Of a stretch of 64,000 bases of DNA, positions 16,856-26,988 are shown piece after piece. Numbering within the stretch: position 1 is the stretch's first letter; each line of letters opens with the position of its first letter. The position numbers and the translations under genes are program-made. The DNA is from Heterotrichella gracilis (lineage: Eukaryota; Sar; Xanthophyceae; Tribonematales; Xanthonemataceae). Below the pieces are notes generated by a model. The model was not told the DNA's origin. It saw only the letters and a program-made list of their open reading frames with translations, and did no database searches. The stretch covers positions 1 through 64,000 of the forward strand of contig JAULBX010017192.1 in the NCBI GenBank assembly GCA_032358255.1, read 5' to 3'.

Positions 16856-19078
16856 TCAAGCACCCGCCTGGTTCCTTGTGAGCCTGAACAGGCGCCTGTC
16901 CCCCTTGGTGTGCGAGTCCCTGTCACCTGCACCCGCATCAACCTCCCCGCTTATGTCTTCAACACTCCACACCTTGGACACAGCCGACCAGAAGCGCTTG
17001 TCACTCTTCCATCGCCGCACGTGGGCCAGCAGCACTTGGGTGGTGCCTTGGAGCATGACAGGAGGCAGGGTGGTGAGGATCAATTGATTTTAATCATTAT
17101 AATGGTTTGGTTGGGAGGAAAGCCACGCCAATTCCCTAACAGCACAGAGGTGCAGTGGCCCATGAGGCACAGCACTGCTGAGCCATGCAGCGTCTGGTGC
17201 GTATGGCATGCAACAGTGGTTATGGAATCAGGCCCCCACGCATGTGCTCCTGCCACAATATTAGTCCCACAATTTCATTATGCTAACACTAAACCTCCTT
17301 CAACGAGACAGAACACCCTTACATTGATTATGATCACTACTTGGGGACAGATACATGACCCATATGTGCAAAGTGATCAAACGTGCACTACTTGATACGC
17401 CAGGCCACCTACCCAGCATGGCCAACGCCTGCGTGAGTGGCCCAAACAGCTCTTGATGGTACACAACGTCAGCAGCGACCACCAGGTCGGGGCAGGACCA
17501 ATCGCCCAGCGCTGCGGCGTGTGTGTGGCCCCAGTCCAGCTCCATCACGCATGCGCTGCCGCCCCGCTGCGCCAGGAGTGGTGCGTTGAGGGCCAAGCTG
17601 CGCTCCAGCAGGGGCTGAAGGGGGGAAGGCAGGGGTTGGGACAGGGGTGGTGGCAATTGTGTGGGGCAGGGGAACTGTAAATATATCAGTGATATATTGA
17701 CGTCCTCGAGGGGCAGGTGCCCATGTGTGAAGCAGGGATAGATGCCCACAGACGGAATGCGCTGCATGAGCCCAAGAGAGTGCATGACGCTGGGGAGTGG
17801 GCGGCGTCCTGATTGGATGAGACGGTGTTCCTGCATGTGATAGCAGCTACAAATGTTCCTTCGCCGCCCGTTGCCGCCCAGATGTGCACGTACGCCATGG
17901 CATAACCTTCCATTCGAATCCCCCCCCTCTATGTGCCCTGCCTTGCTCCAACCCAAACCCCCAACCTCCCACCCACTCCTGCGCAAACTTCACGTCAGCC
18001 GGCGCCATGCGTGCCCTCACCACCACCAACCTGCACTTGCTTCATGTCTGTCAGTGCCACATGCGCCCCCAGCGCCGCAAGCACCAGCCCAGATAGCCCA
18101 CACCCCGCACCCAGCTCTAGCACACGCACGCCCTGCACACACACATGGAGAGAAGTGGGGGAGGGCATGGGTACCGGGGTGGGGATGCATGACCCGGCGA
18201 TGCATGCAAGTGCAAGAGGGGGCTGTTGCTGCATACTTGCGCACGCAGGAAACACAACAGCAGCATCATGTAGTATAATACCTCCTACATACAGAGGGGA
18301 GAACGTGCGCAGGCAAGGGTGCCGGGCAACTCAGCAGGCAACTAGTGTGGGATATTGGCTCGCGGATGTCTGTCAGGGTGCAGGGGGTGGTATCATATGG
18401 TCGTGCTCACCTGCCAGCAGCCCGGTGCCTGGAGATGGCGCTGCTCTGTGTACGCGGCCAGGGTGAGGGCAGAGGGCCAGAGCTGGAAGGACAAACCCTG
18501 CAGGTAAAGAGGAGCTGTCTAGGGTGTGCAGGCTGGTGGGTAACAGGGGCGGGCGACGAGGTGGTGGGCTGGGTGCAATGCTCGACTCTAGATTGCTTTG
18601 GATGCATGTATGTGCAGGTGGACATACAACCCAGGTGTTCAGCTGCCCAGTCGTGTGCAGCCGGGAGCCAGGCCATCGCACCATGGCTTGTGCACCGTGG
18701 GTGGTCCTACATCCTATTCCTCACCGTCGTCCCCACCCCCCAAGAGGGAAGCACTGGCAATTACTAATTCCTGTAGTAAATCACCAGACCTGCAACCTGG
18801 GTCTAGTGACCACGGCCCTCCCTGGGAGTGGTGTGCTGATGCATGCATGCATGCATATGCACCCACCATGCATGCATGCATGTGTCGCCCACCTGCGCTG
18901 GGTCCCGCTGCACCTCCACCCTCAGCCCCGGTATCCTCGGTGACTCGTAGACATACGACGTGCTTTCATGGTCCCCCAAAGGCCCTATGTTGTCGTCCCG
19001 TTCGCTGGGTTCGTGTGGAGGCGACTCACCAGCATCGCAGCCCAACAAAAAGTTTTCGTCGTCGCTGGACGATGACAT
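16856..19078 (-). CDS. METTL21/FAM86-like protein-lysine methyltransferase
   Basis: A seven-beta-strand SAM-dependent methyltransferase of the family that methylates lysines in chaperones and translation factors. Five exons: 18893-19078, 18411-18497, 18031-18132, 17413-17614, 16856-17046; 255 residues, all phases closing. An acidic leader (MSSSSDDENF) is followed by FQLWPSALTLAAY, motif I VLELGAGCGLSGLVLA, the post-I TDMKQVQPLLERSLALN, and PDLVVAADVVY, which matches the family's DxxY motif before the helix that follows. The last exon opens with TTQVLLAHVRRWKSDKRFW, the usual final strand and helix. The exact substrate cannot be read from sequence; METTL21, FAM86 and METTL22 types all remain possible. 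The start lies 327 bases from the oppositely directed LanC-like start, so the two may share a promoter. Confidence 0.88.
18839..18882. repeat. TGCA/ATGC tandem runs
   Basis: Two runs of alternating ATGC lie in the first methyltransferase intron, just downstream of the exon 1 donor. TGCATGCA is one of the commonest words in the non-coding parts of this window. Confidence 0.7.
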
Positions 19079-19405
19079 TGAAATACGGCTGTCAGAAAGT
19101 GCTGACGAAGAAAGATGCAGGTACAGGGTTCTGTGGGGTTGTAAGGGACAGGTACTGGCTTTTGAAGCCCTTTTGGGCGCACTTGTTTTGAACGCACGTG
19201 TCCGTTTGTCGCTGCCCAACTGGCACTGGGCGAACCCAACTCGTAACTGGAGACAGGACATAACACGGCCGGGCGTACATCCCCCAGTGTTGAAACCCTA
19301 TATTGCTAAGCCTGTTAACCTGTTGGCGCATCGCAAACATATAAGCTCTACACAGTGCCAATCATCGTATGTATGGTTTCTTGACTGCTTCCTGCAGTCG
19401 GCATC
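19079..19405. promoter_or_regulatory. Compact head-to-head promoter region
   Basis: These 327 bases separate the methyltransferase start codon (-) from the LanC-like start codon (+). Both 5' leaders and any promoter elements must lie here. I see no definite TATA box or known motif. Confidence 0.5.
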
Positions 19406-22400
19406 ATGTCTGACTCGGACGGCAGCGATAGGTACTTTGCCAATACCCTGGACGACTGTGAAGATGCGTTGCCTGATGAGCACACGCTGAGGGACACGCT
19501 AGTGTCGGCCGTGCACGATGCAGTCCAGGTGGGGTGTCGGAAAAATGTGGCATGGTGTGGCATGCTTTTTGGTGGTGGTACCCTCCAAATGGAGGTTATG
19601 AGTGGGCACACCACGTTACAAACGCCCGTTTGGGTGGAAGCACTCATTTCGGCTTCATCTGCGAAGCCAGCGTTCCAACAGAGTGGTCTTGCTGGTAACC
19701 GTATACGTAGACCTCACCTCGACGGTCGTGTCGAGCACGCAGCAGTTTCGCTGTATATGGAGCTTCAAGTTTATGTACTGTTACGGGACAGGCATAACGT
19801 GTGCACTGTATTTGTAAAAACGCAATTGTTGGGCGCCTGGTGGGTGGCTGCTCCGAGACCTACACAGTGGTAGTAAGAAAGTTCATAGTGAAACCATCTA
19901 CTTGCCTAGCACAGGTCTGCACCTCACTGGATGCACTGCAATCCCATAGTGACTACTAACTAGCTCCCCCTGCACCCCACTGCATACCAAGGGGCACACC
20001 ACCAACCCCAAAGCTTGTATCCCTCACACTGGACCATGCACCCCACCCACCCACCCATCTCCGCCCATGGCTCATTCACACCACCTGCATCATCCCCCTA
20101 AACCCCTAAACCCTGCACTGGCGCAGGAGATTGACGTGCAGGTGCGGCGCGGCCAGGGCTATAGCGGTGGCGCACCATACACAGGCTTATCGGGAGTTGC
20201 CTACATGTATCTCAAGGCAGATGCAGCGGTGCGGTCGGGGCTGCTGCTCACCAGGTGGGGAGGGTGGTTGAGGTGCAGTGCACATCTGCGCAACGTATGT
20301 AGTGATTGCTAGTTGTTGGGCAAGCGTGGGGTAGAGGCATTGGGAGTGTACTTGGGAGATGTTGCCGATGTCCGGGGGCAAAGGTGGTTCAGATTGCTTG
20401 ATGGAACAGGGTGGGTGCCACCCAGGTCCCATGCTCCCGCTGCTGTACCACCTGGTGCATGTACATCCATATGCAGATGCATGGGAGCAAAGCACACCTG
20501 GTGGCCAACTCCGTGTGTGTACTTCACCGCTGTGCAGGCGCCCCGCTGCACCCCCCACAGCCAATGGCAGCGCCTCCCCCCTCCAGCTCCCCCTCCCGCC
20601 CCCTCCCCTGGACTGGGCCTCGCTTCAGCTGCTGCAGCGCGCGTCACACCTGTGCAGCGATGCAGGGAAGCTGTTCGCCACAAGGAACAAACATGTACGA
20701 GAAGAGAGGGAGTGGTGGTGCCAGGAAAACTACATACGAGTTTGAGTCATGCATGCACACGCCGGCAATCTGCCAGAGCCTGTAATGCGCCGCGTGGAGA
20801 GGCTCTTGTGCGTGTGCATCTTGGTACCTGCGTGCTTGTCCTGGCAACATACCCGGCTAGCTGGAACCCGCCATAACCCTTGCGCTGTGGCTAGCGGCTT
20901 CCACCCGGCACAATGGACTGCACATTGCACAATCCCTGCCATCTGGGAGATCTCTGCCGCCAACTGACTATCCCCCCCCCCACTTGCCCCCTTCCCCAGC
21001 ACCCTTCCTTCCTTGAGGGCATGTCCGGATACCTTGCTGTGCGCGTCATGCTGCTCATGCACAGGGCGCACAAGCGGGCGCTGGAGGGCGCGGAGATGGT
21101 GGCAAAGGTGGGCACAGGCTGGAAACAAGCTGGCACAGGGGAAGGCAGTGGTGATGGCAGCTGTGCGCATATGCATGCAGGTGTAGTTGGCCTGGTGTAT
21201 GTGGCATGGACAGGGTTGAGAGGGCCCTGGACAAGCGTGTGATGCTTCCTGAGTCAGGACCACAGCCAGAGATGCATCTGCACCGCACTTGTCAAGGTTC
21301 AATAGTCTGGTAAATAGTGTATACCCTCCCCCTCCGCACGCACACTCCACATCACTTCCAAGTGTTGTTGGCGATGGGATGTGACCACTCCCCGCCCCTG
21401 GCCCCTACTGCAGGAGCTTGTTGCCTTGGCAGGCGATGTGCGCCAGCTGGCACCCAGCGAGTGCGAGGTGCTGTACGGGCGGTCGGGCTACCTCTTTGCC
21501 CTGCTCCTCATGCAGAGGCACCTGGGGGCGTTCGTAATACCGTCAGGCGTAGTGGACGTACGTGGGTGGCAGGGAGGCTGGAGGGGACCATGGTTGTGAA
21601 ATCCATATTGACAGTTTGACAGTTTGATGTATTCACCACGGCAGTGGAGTACATGTACGCATACTATGTTGACATTATACAATGCTGTTCTGGCTGGCCA
21701 TGAAAGGTGAATGCTGCATTGGTTCTTGGCTATGCGCCATGAGTAGCGATGCCATGGCATGCACTATTTGCTTCATTGGTCAACCTTGGTGTGTGAGATG
21801 AGGGTGCGCATATGTGGTGATGTTGCAGGATATGATTCATCAGATTTTGCATGAGGGCAGGTCAGAGGCCACTGCCCACCCTGAGCATGGCTTCCCGCTG
21901 CTGTGGCACTGGCAATATAAGCACTACCTGGGCGCAGCACACGGTAGGGAGGCAGTGGGGAGGGTTGCGGGGGCCACAGGCCACCCAGTGGGGATGCACA
22001 TTTTGGGACTGTGCATTTGATACTTTCGATAATGCATTGGAAAAAATATGACGTGTATGGGCACCACCTGTGGACCGGCATGCAGGTGTGGGGCCTGAGA
22101 TGTGGCCGCAATCAGAAATGCACATAGTGCCCACCAACCACGCACCATCGTCATGTCAACAATATTGACCATGATCCAAGTAGTTTGGTCCAGGGTATTC
22201 ACTCCACTGCCTGCCACCACCCTCCCCAGTCAACACCACGCCTCCCCCACCCCCTGCAGGCCTGTGCGGCATCCTGCACACCCTGTGCACCTGCGCTGCC
22301 GAGGTGGAGGACTGTGATCCTAGTGGGTTGCAGGAGATGCGGCAGGCGGCGGGCGGGGTGGCTGATGCGCAGCTGCCGTCAGGCAACCTGCCGTCGTCAT

Positions 22401-24000
22401 TGGGCCACAGCAGTGACAGGTGGGGTGGTGGGGGTGATGGGCTTAATGGGGGCGGCATGCTTGGAAAAAGCACAGGGAAAGGGTTGAATGGAATTGAAGA
22501 GTGCACTGTCATGTCTCACGTGAAGGATCAAAGCGTTGCTGTGTGATGTATACCAATCATTTGCCCATGGCGTCAGTCTTCGGGAGGAGTGTCCGCATTT
22601 GCATCACCTGTCCTGGCCATGGCCACTAAATGCAAGAGAAATGGTGGGTGCCTGCACAACCTGTTTCAACATTACAGTAAAGAATTTCATGAAAGAATGA
22701 CTGTGAGCCTGCCGTCAGGGATACATGTTTATTGGCCCACCCCCTCCTGCAGGCTGGTCCAGTGGTGCCACGGCGCCCCCGGCCTGGTGCTGCTCATGTG
22801 CCGCTGCCACGAGGTGTACGGCTCAGCACCCCCCTCAGCTGCCGCACCTGACAGCCGCAACTACCTGGCGGTGGCAAGGCACGCTGCGCAGGTGGTGTGG
22901 GAGAGGGGCCTGCTCAAGAAGGTGGGTGCGGGATTGTTATCAATGCATGCATGGATATGCCATGTCTTGTGTCAAGTGTTGTACAATGGTTGCACACATG
23001 TGGCAGATCTGGGCTCTAGAGCTGACAACAATGACTAAAGATGACTCAATGAGTTGATGTAGCATGCATGGGCGTCAGGCCAATAAATAACTAGCAGTTT
23101 ATCGAAAATTCACCCCTCATTCAAAAGAAGCTGCCTAAGTTATACTGAAATATAACTTCAGCAGCTTGTTTTTGGATGAGGCCTCGGGGTGAATTTATAA
23201 TGATTATAATATAATCCTATATTATAATCAGTACGAATGGACTAATCAGTGGGTCGGCGCCAGCTGTGCCATCACCAAAACACTTCATCAATATACATGT
23301 ACTGCTCATATTGGCCTGGAGTGCCCCATCTGGCTTGCGCGCATCGTTGTTCGTCTCCCCTTGAATTCTTGGACCACCATTTGGACCAATGATGCTGATC
23401 GTTCCTTCCTCCTGCTTTCTGACGTGATCATTCTTACCCCCCTTCACCTTGATCAATTCCCCTCCCCCTGGTGCGCAGGGCCTGGGCCTGTGCCACGGTG
23501 TGTCTGGCAGCGCCTACTGCCTGCTCAGCCTGTACCGCGCCAGCGGGGACGAGGTGCAGCTGCGCAGGGCCCGGGCAATGGCGCTGTGGGCGGCGGAGCA
23601 CTGGCGGGAGATGGCGGGGGTGCCGGACAGGGGCGCATCGCTGTTCGAGGTGTGGGGCTGGGTACATGTCACAAGGCTGCAGTTGATGTGCACGTTGTGT
23701 AGGCTATATAAATAATCTTTATTTTATATGCATCTCTAACAAATATTATTGTATTCAATTTATGAACTGGCTGCTCAGATGTCGGCAGCATGTGAGGTGG
23801 CGCCACTGTATTGCTGTTGTGTTTGGCGTTGTCGCTCACGCCATGGTACCGTCTTCCCGCAGGGCCTGTCTGGCGTGGTGTGCATGTGGCTGGACGTGCT
23901 CCAGCCGCTGCAATCTTCCTTCCCACTGGTGGAGCTGCCGCCCATGCTCACGCCAGGCGCCAGTACGCTGCGCAGCGCAATCATCCACTCCCCACACTAA
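19406..24000 (+). CDS. LanC-like protein (LANCL/GCL family)
   Basis: A seven-fold alpha-toroid protein of the eukaryotic LanC-like family; animal members add glutathione to dehydroamino acids, and plant ones are known as GCR2/GCL. Ten exons: 19406-19528, 20127-20254, 20538-20694, 21000-21107, 21414-21557, 21829-21943, 22260-22419, 22753-22921, 23479-23649, 23863-24000; 470 residues. Family landmarks in order: GGAPYTGLSGVAYMYL, EGMSGYLAVRVMLLMH, VLYGRSGYLFALLLM, HYLGAAHGLCGILHTL, WCHGAPGLVLLM (Cys317), GLCHGVSGSAYCLL (Cys373, His374) and GLSGVVCMWLDVL. The zinc-binding Cys, Cys, His set is therefore intact. The N-terminus is acidic (MSDSDGSDRYF) and shows no target peptide, which suggests a cytosolic protein. 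It is divergent from the methyltransferase to its left. Confidence 0.93.
20095..20115. repeat. Short plant-type telomere-like run
   Basis: CCCCTAAACCCCTAAACCC lies in intron 1 of the LanC-like gene. It is too short to be more than a chance or telo-box match. Confidence 0.4.
23106..23196. repeat. Foldback (MITE-like) hairpin in LanC-like intron 8
   Basis: The left arm 23106-23134 (AAATTCACCCC ... AAGCTGC) pairs with the right arm 23161-23196, with a small insertion in the right arm. Inside, GTTATA (23139-23144) pairs with TATAAC (23151-23156) around a six-base loop. The whole 91 bases form one hairpin in otherwise plain intron, followed by a strongly AT-rich stretch. Confidence 0.7.
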
Positions 24001-25368
24001 GGCAAGCGCTGGGTGGGGCCAATTTTGACAAACCAGCTTGCCCTGCGGCGGGGTATAGGTGGAGGGTTTGTGTGGTCAAGGGTGTCACCTTCAAGGTGAG
24101 ATCTCAGGTGGGCAGTGGGCAAGTGCATCCCTGAGTGGCCAGTGGTGGGGCGGATTCCAGTGGACAATGGACGACGTCAAGAGAGATTGGGTGTGGATCA
24201 CATGCCTTCACATGCGCGGAGAGTCAGCGGAAGATCATGTCGAGTTGAGTGATGGCATACAGACAGCTGTGGGTTTATAGGTGAGGAGTGGCCACCGGCT
24301 CAGGAACCAGCCCGCATATTGTATTGTAGCTTGACAGTGTAGTACATGGCACTTGGTGCACCTCTTGAGTGTTCACGCGCTTTTCACTACAAAGGAAGGA
24401 CAAGCAGGACCCGGCGCGGGCCACATTTTTAAGCTATACATACGACACTAGTTAGCTGCTGAGGGCAAGCTGAGTGTTAAGCGCCTAGCAACGAGGTGAG
24501 TCTCAGCCGTCACAGTTTTTTGTCCAAGTCATATAGAGTGTTCTAAGTTTTCACTGCGCAACCATTTGGCAAGGTGATTGTTTTGTCAAGCCGTGCCCCA
24601 AATCAGTGCAGTCATTTTTAAGTTGTAGTCTGTGTGTATATGTGTGTGTGTGTGTGTGTGCCTCTGAACGCACTCGGAGGCCGGTTTTGTCAAAATACAA
24701 TCGATTTTAAAAAAAACACAGTTTTTGTAGTTGGTTGGCCCTCCAGTGACTTGGCAGTAAGGGCCAACTTGCAGGCTAGGAGGGCGGGCTGCAGGAGTAG
24801 GTGCAGCTGGGGGTGTAGAAGCGCTGCCCGCCCACAAGCCATAGGTAGGTACCAATGTGCATGTCCATGCATGGGCCCTGTTTAAAGCAGCTTTTAAACG
24901 TCACATCTGTCCACACGTTACAGGACTGGGTGTTACTGTCAAGTTCGTGCCAGCAAAATAATAATGCAGCTGGTCACAACTTTAGGGGAAACTCTCCTGC
25001 TTCAACGTTGTCAATCCCTGAGCAACACCTACAGATCAAGTTCTCGACCAAACCCCACTAGAGTGCGTTGTGTTCGTGTTGTGGCAGCACAAGATTGAGG
25101 TACAGCAAAGCACGAGTGGTATGGGCAAGCGTCATGGTGAAGCACATAAAACCCACTTCAGGTCCAGAATATGAATTGTGCCTCACTTGCAGTACAGGCT
25201 CAGTGTTGCCAAAGCTCAGTGTCAAGCAAGGCATACTGTCAGAAGAGGGAGATCGCATATGTTATAAGGACTATTGTGGTGGTATCTACTCTAAAGTGTC
25301 ACTGGAACGCTCTCAACGGCCCAAAAAAACATAGTACACATGGGCTGTGGCAAGCTGCTGGGTTTGAA
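24001..25368. other. Convergent intergenic region
   Basis: This separates the LanC-like stop codon from the MADS-box stop codon. It contains a TG repeat at 24631-24660. A cysteine-containing open frame at 25068-25334 (CxxC pairs, 88 codons) has no recognisable domain. No other feature was seen. Confidence 0.55.
24631..24660. repeat. TG dinucleotide microsatellite
   Basis: An alternating TG run of 30 bases, interrupted once by TATA. Confidence 0.9.
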
Positions 25369-26334
25369 TCACACCACCACTGGTGCAGCCGAAACCTCGA
25401 TTGGAAGCACTGCCTCAGCCATCAACACGGTAGTGGTATCCTCCTGCATGTCCCCTTGCCTTATCCCCCCCGGCGCCGCTGGTTGCAGGCTGGCCCCCGC
25501 AGCTGGCGCTGGTGCAGCGTCAGGCATGGCAGTGTCCGCGTCCTGGTGGGCATGGTTCGCTGCAGGCAGCGGTTCGCTGGCATCGCTCTCGGCAGGCCCC
25601 CCCAACAGATGCCGCGGCATACCCAACGGCGGAATCGGCTTGCTGCTGCCCTGCTCCGGCGGTGGCATGTGTGCTGATGCTGCAACATCCCCCCGGTCCA
25701 GCACTAGGGGTGCACCTGGTGGGGGCAGCTGGCCGCTCTGCAGCACCCTGTCAAACTCGCGGTTGATGCGCTGGTACGCCCGCTCGCTGCGAGGGGACAC
25801 CTGGAAGATGGCGAAGTCCTCGGGCAGGCCCAGCGGCTCGATCCACTCCCTCAGGTTTTGCTGCAAGTCGGGCTGGCCAGAGGGTGATGGATCCACCTCC
25901 CCTTGGGACACGGTGGGGGGGATGGGCACCTCCCGTGCCTCCGACTTGGCCCGTTTGGGGGCCTGCTGGACCACGTTTGCCTCCACGTCCTCCTCCTCCG
26001 TGTCCTTGCCCGCCGGGCTGCTGGGCTGCTTGAACAGGTCCTCGTTGTTGCGGGTCTCGTGGGGCTCGTGGCATGCCTGGCTGTACTTTTGAAGGATGGC
26101 GTCCATGTCCTTGCTGGAGTATTGGAACAGCTGGTTGCTGGAGTCGAACAGCACCAGCGCAATATCGCAGCCGCACAGCACGCTGAGCTCCATGGCCTTC
26201 TTCATCAGCCCGTTTTTCAAGCGTTTGAAGGTCGCCTGCTGAAGCTTGGTGTCAACAATGGGCTCGAGTTTGGGCTTCTTTCGGCTGGGGCCGGCGGGCT
26301 TGGTCTTTGCGGATAAATCCTTGGTTGCCCCCAT
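25369..26334 (-). CDS. MADS-box transcription factor, MEF2-like, single exon
   Basis: A DNA-binding regulator. The 321-codon open frame has no intron, unlike every other protein gene here. The MADS domain spans about residues 18-80: basic start SRKKPKLEPIVDTK, then ATFKRLKNGLMKKAMELSVLCGCDIALVLFD in two parts (ATFKRLKNGLMKKAMELSV and LCGCDIALVLFD), then NQLFQYSS and a short helical DMDAILQKY. This resembles type II (MEF2-like) domains. The canonical opening MGRGK/MGRKK is replaced by a longer, divergent leader. There is no plant K-domain. The rest is Pro/Ala/Gln-rich with an acidic patch (KDTEEEDVEAN) and an NLS-like APKRAK. The stop is at 25369. It is divergent from the glycyl-tRNA synthetase gene. 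The MADS assignment is firm; the target genes are unknown. Confidence 0.9.
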   Translation of the reverse strand: MGATKDLSAKTKPAGPSRKKPKLEPIVDTKLQQATFKRLKNGLMKKAMELSVLCGCDIALVLFDSSNQLFQYSSKDMDAILQKYSQACHEPHETRNNEDLFKQPSSPAGKDTEEEDVEANVVQQAPKRAKSEAREVPIPPTVSQGEVDPSPSGQPDLQQNLREWIEPLGLPEDFAIFQVSPRSERAYQRINREFDRVLQSGQLPPPGAPLVLDRGDVAASAHMPPPEQGSSKPIPPLGMPRHLLGGPAESDASEPLPAANHAHQDADTAMPDAAPAPAAGASLQPAAPGGIRQGDMQEDTTTVLMAEAVLPIEVSAAPVVV

Positions 26335-26988
26335 ACTGATGGGTCAGGGGAACCAAGCGGGGCCGAATTGGCGCGCGTCAACCGGGGTGGAATGCCTTGT
26401 GGGTAAAGACGGAATTGGGGGATGCAGGCCAGATACACAAACCGAATGGGCCGGATTCAAGGTGTCAGCAAAGGAGCGACCGGCCACGCCATTAAGCTGG
26501 GGGGTGGACTAGCAAACCTTGACATAAAACCCAAAATAGGCATGTTATGGCAGGAGCTGCATGTTGATGTTTCCTCCAGCCTCCAAACTGCTCTCTTCAA
26601 ACCAGGTGCAGCACTGACCTCCCCGTTTGAGAGAGTATACCACACACCTGTGCGCCAGGCCACACAAAAAAGGACACCCGGGCGCCATGCATGCAAAGCC
26701 TTTGTTGCCAGTATCGCCTTCTTTGGGTTCGGCGCACTGTGTGCATTTACCACAGCGCACTAGTTGAAGCCTGTGGCCAGTGGCATTGCGGCAGGCATGC
26801 GGTGATGTGCCCACCTCAGTACACGCCCACTGCAATTGCCTCTGCTGTTGGAATACGTGCTATGCTTAGTTCTGCGGTATCATAGGCAATCTACACTATC
26901 GTCATCCAACTCGCTGTACTTGCATGCACTGCTATTCAACGAGCACACCTAGTCACCCCACCAGTGCAGCCCCCCACCACCCACCACC
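26335..26988. promoter_or_regulatory. Head-to-head upstream region, MADS-box / GlyRS
   Basis: These 654 bases lie between two divergent start codons. They must hold both 5' regions. No definite motif was seen. Short open frames on both strands (for example 26422-26763) look spurious. Confidence 0.45.

Noticed and set aside
20095-20115. Interstitial telomere repeat
   Set aside because: Fewer than three imperfect units.
25068-25334. 88-codon frame with CxxC pairs
   Set aside because: The cysteine pattern does not match a known finger, and the region upstream is not open in the same frame; kept only as a remark.
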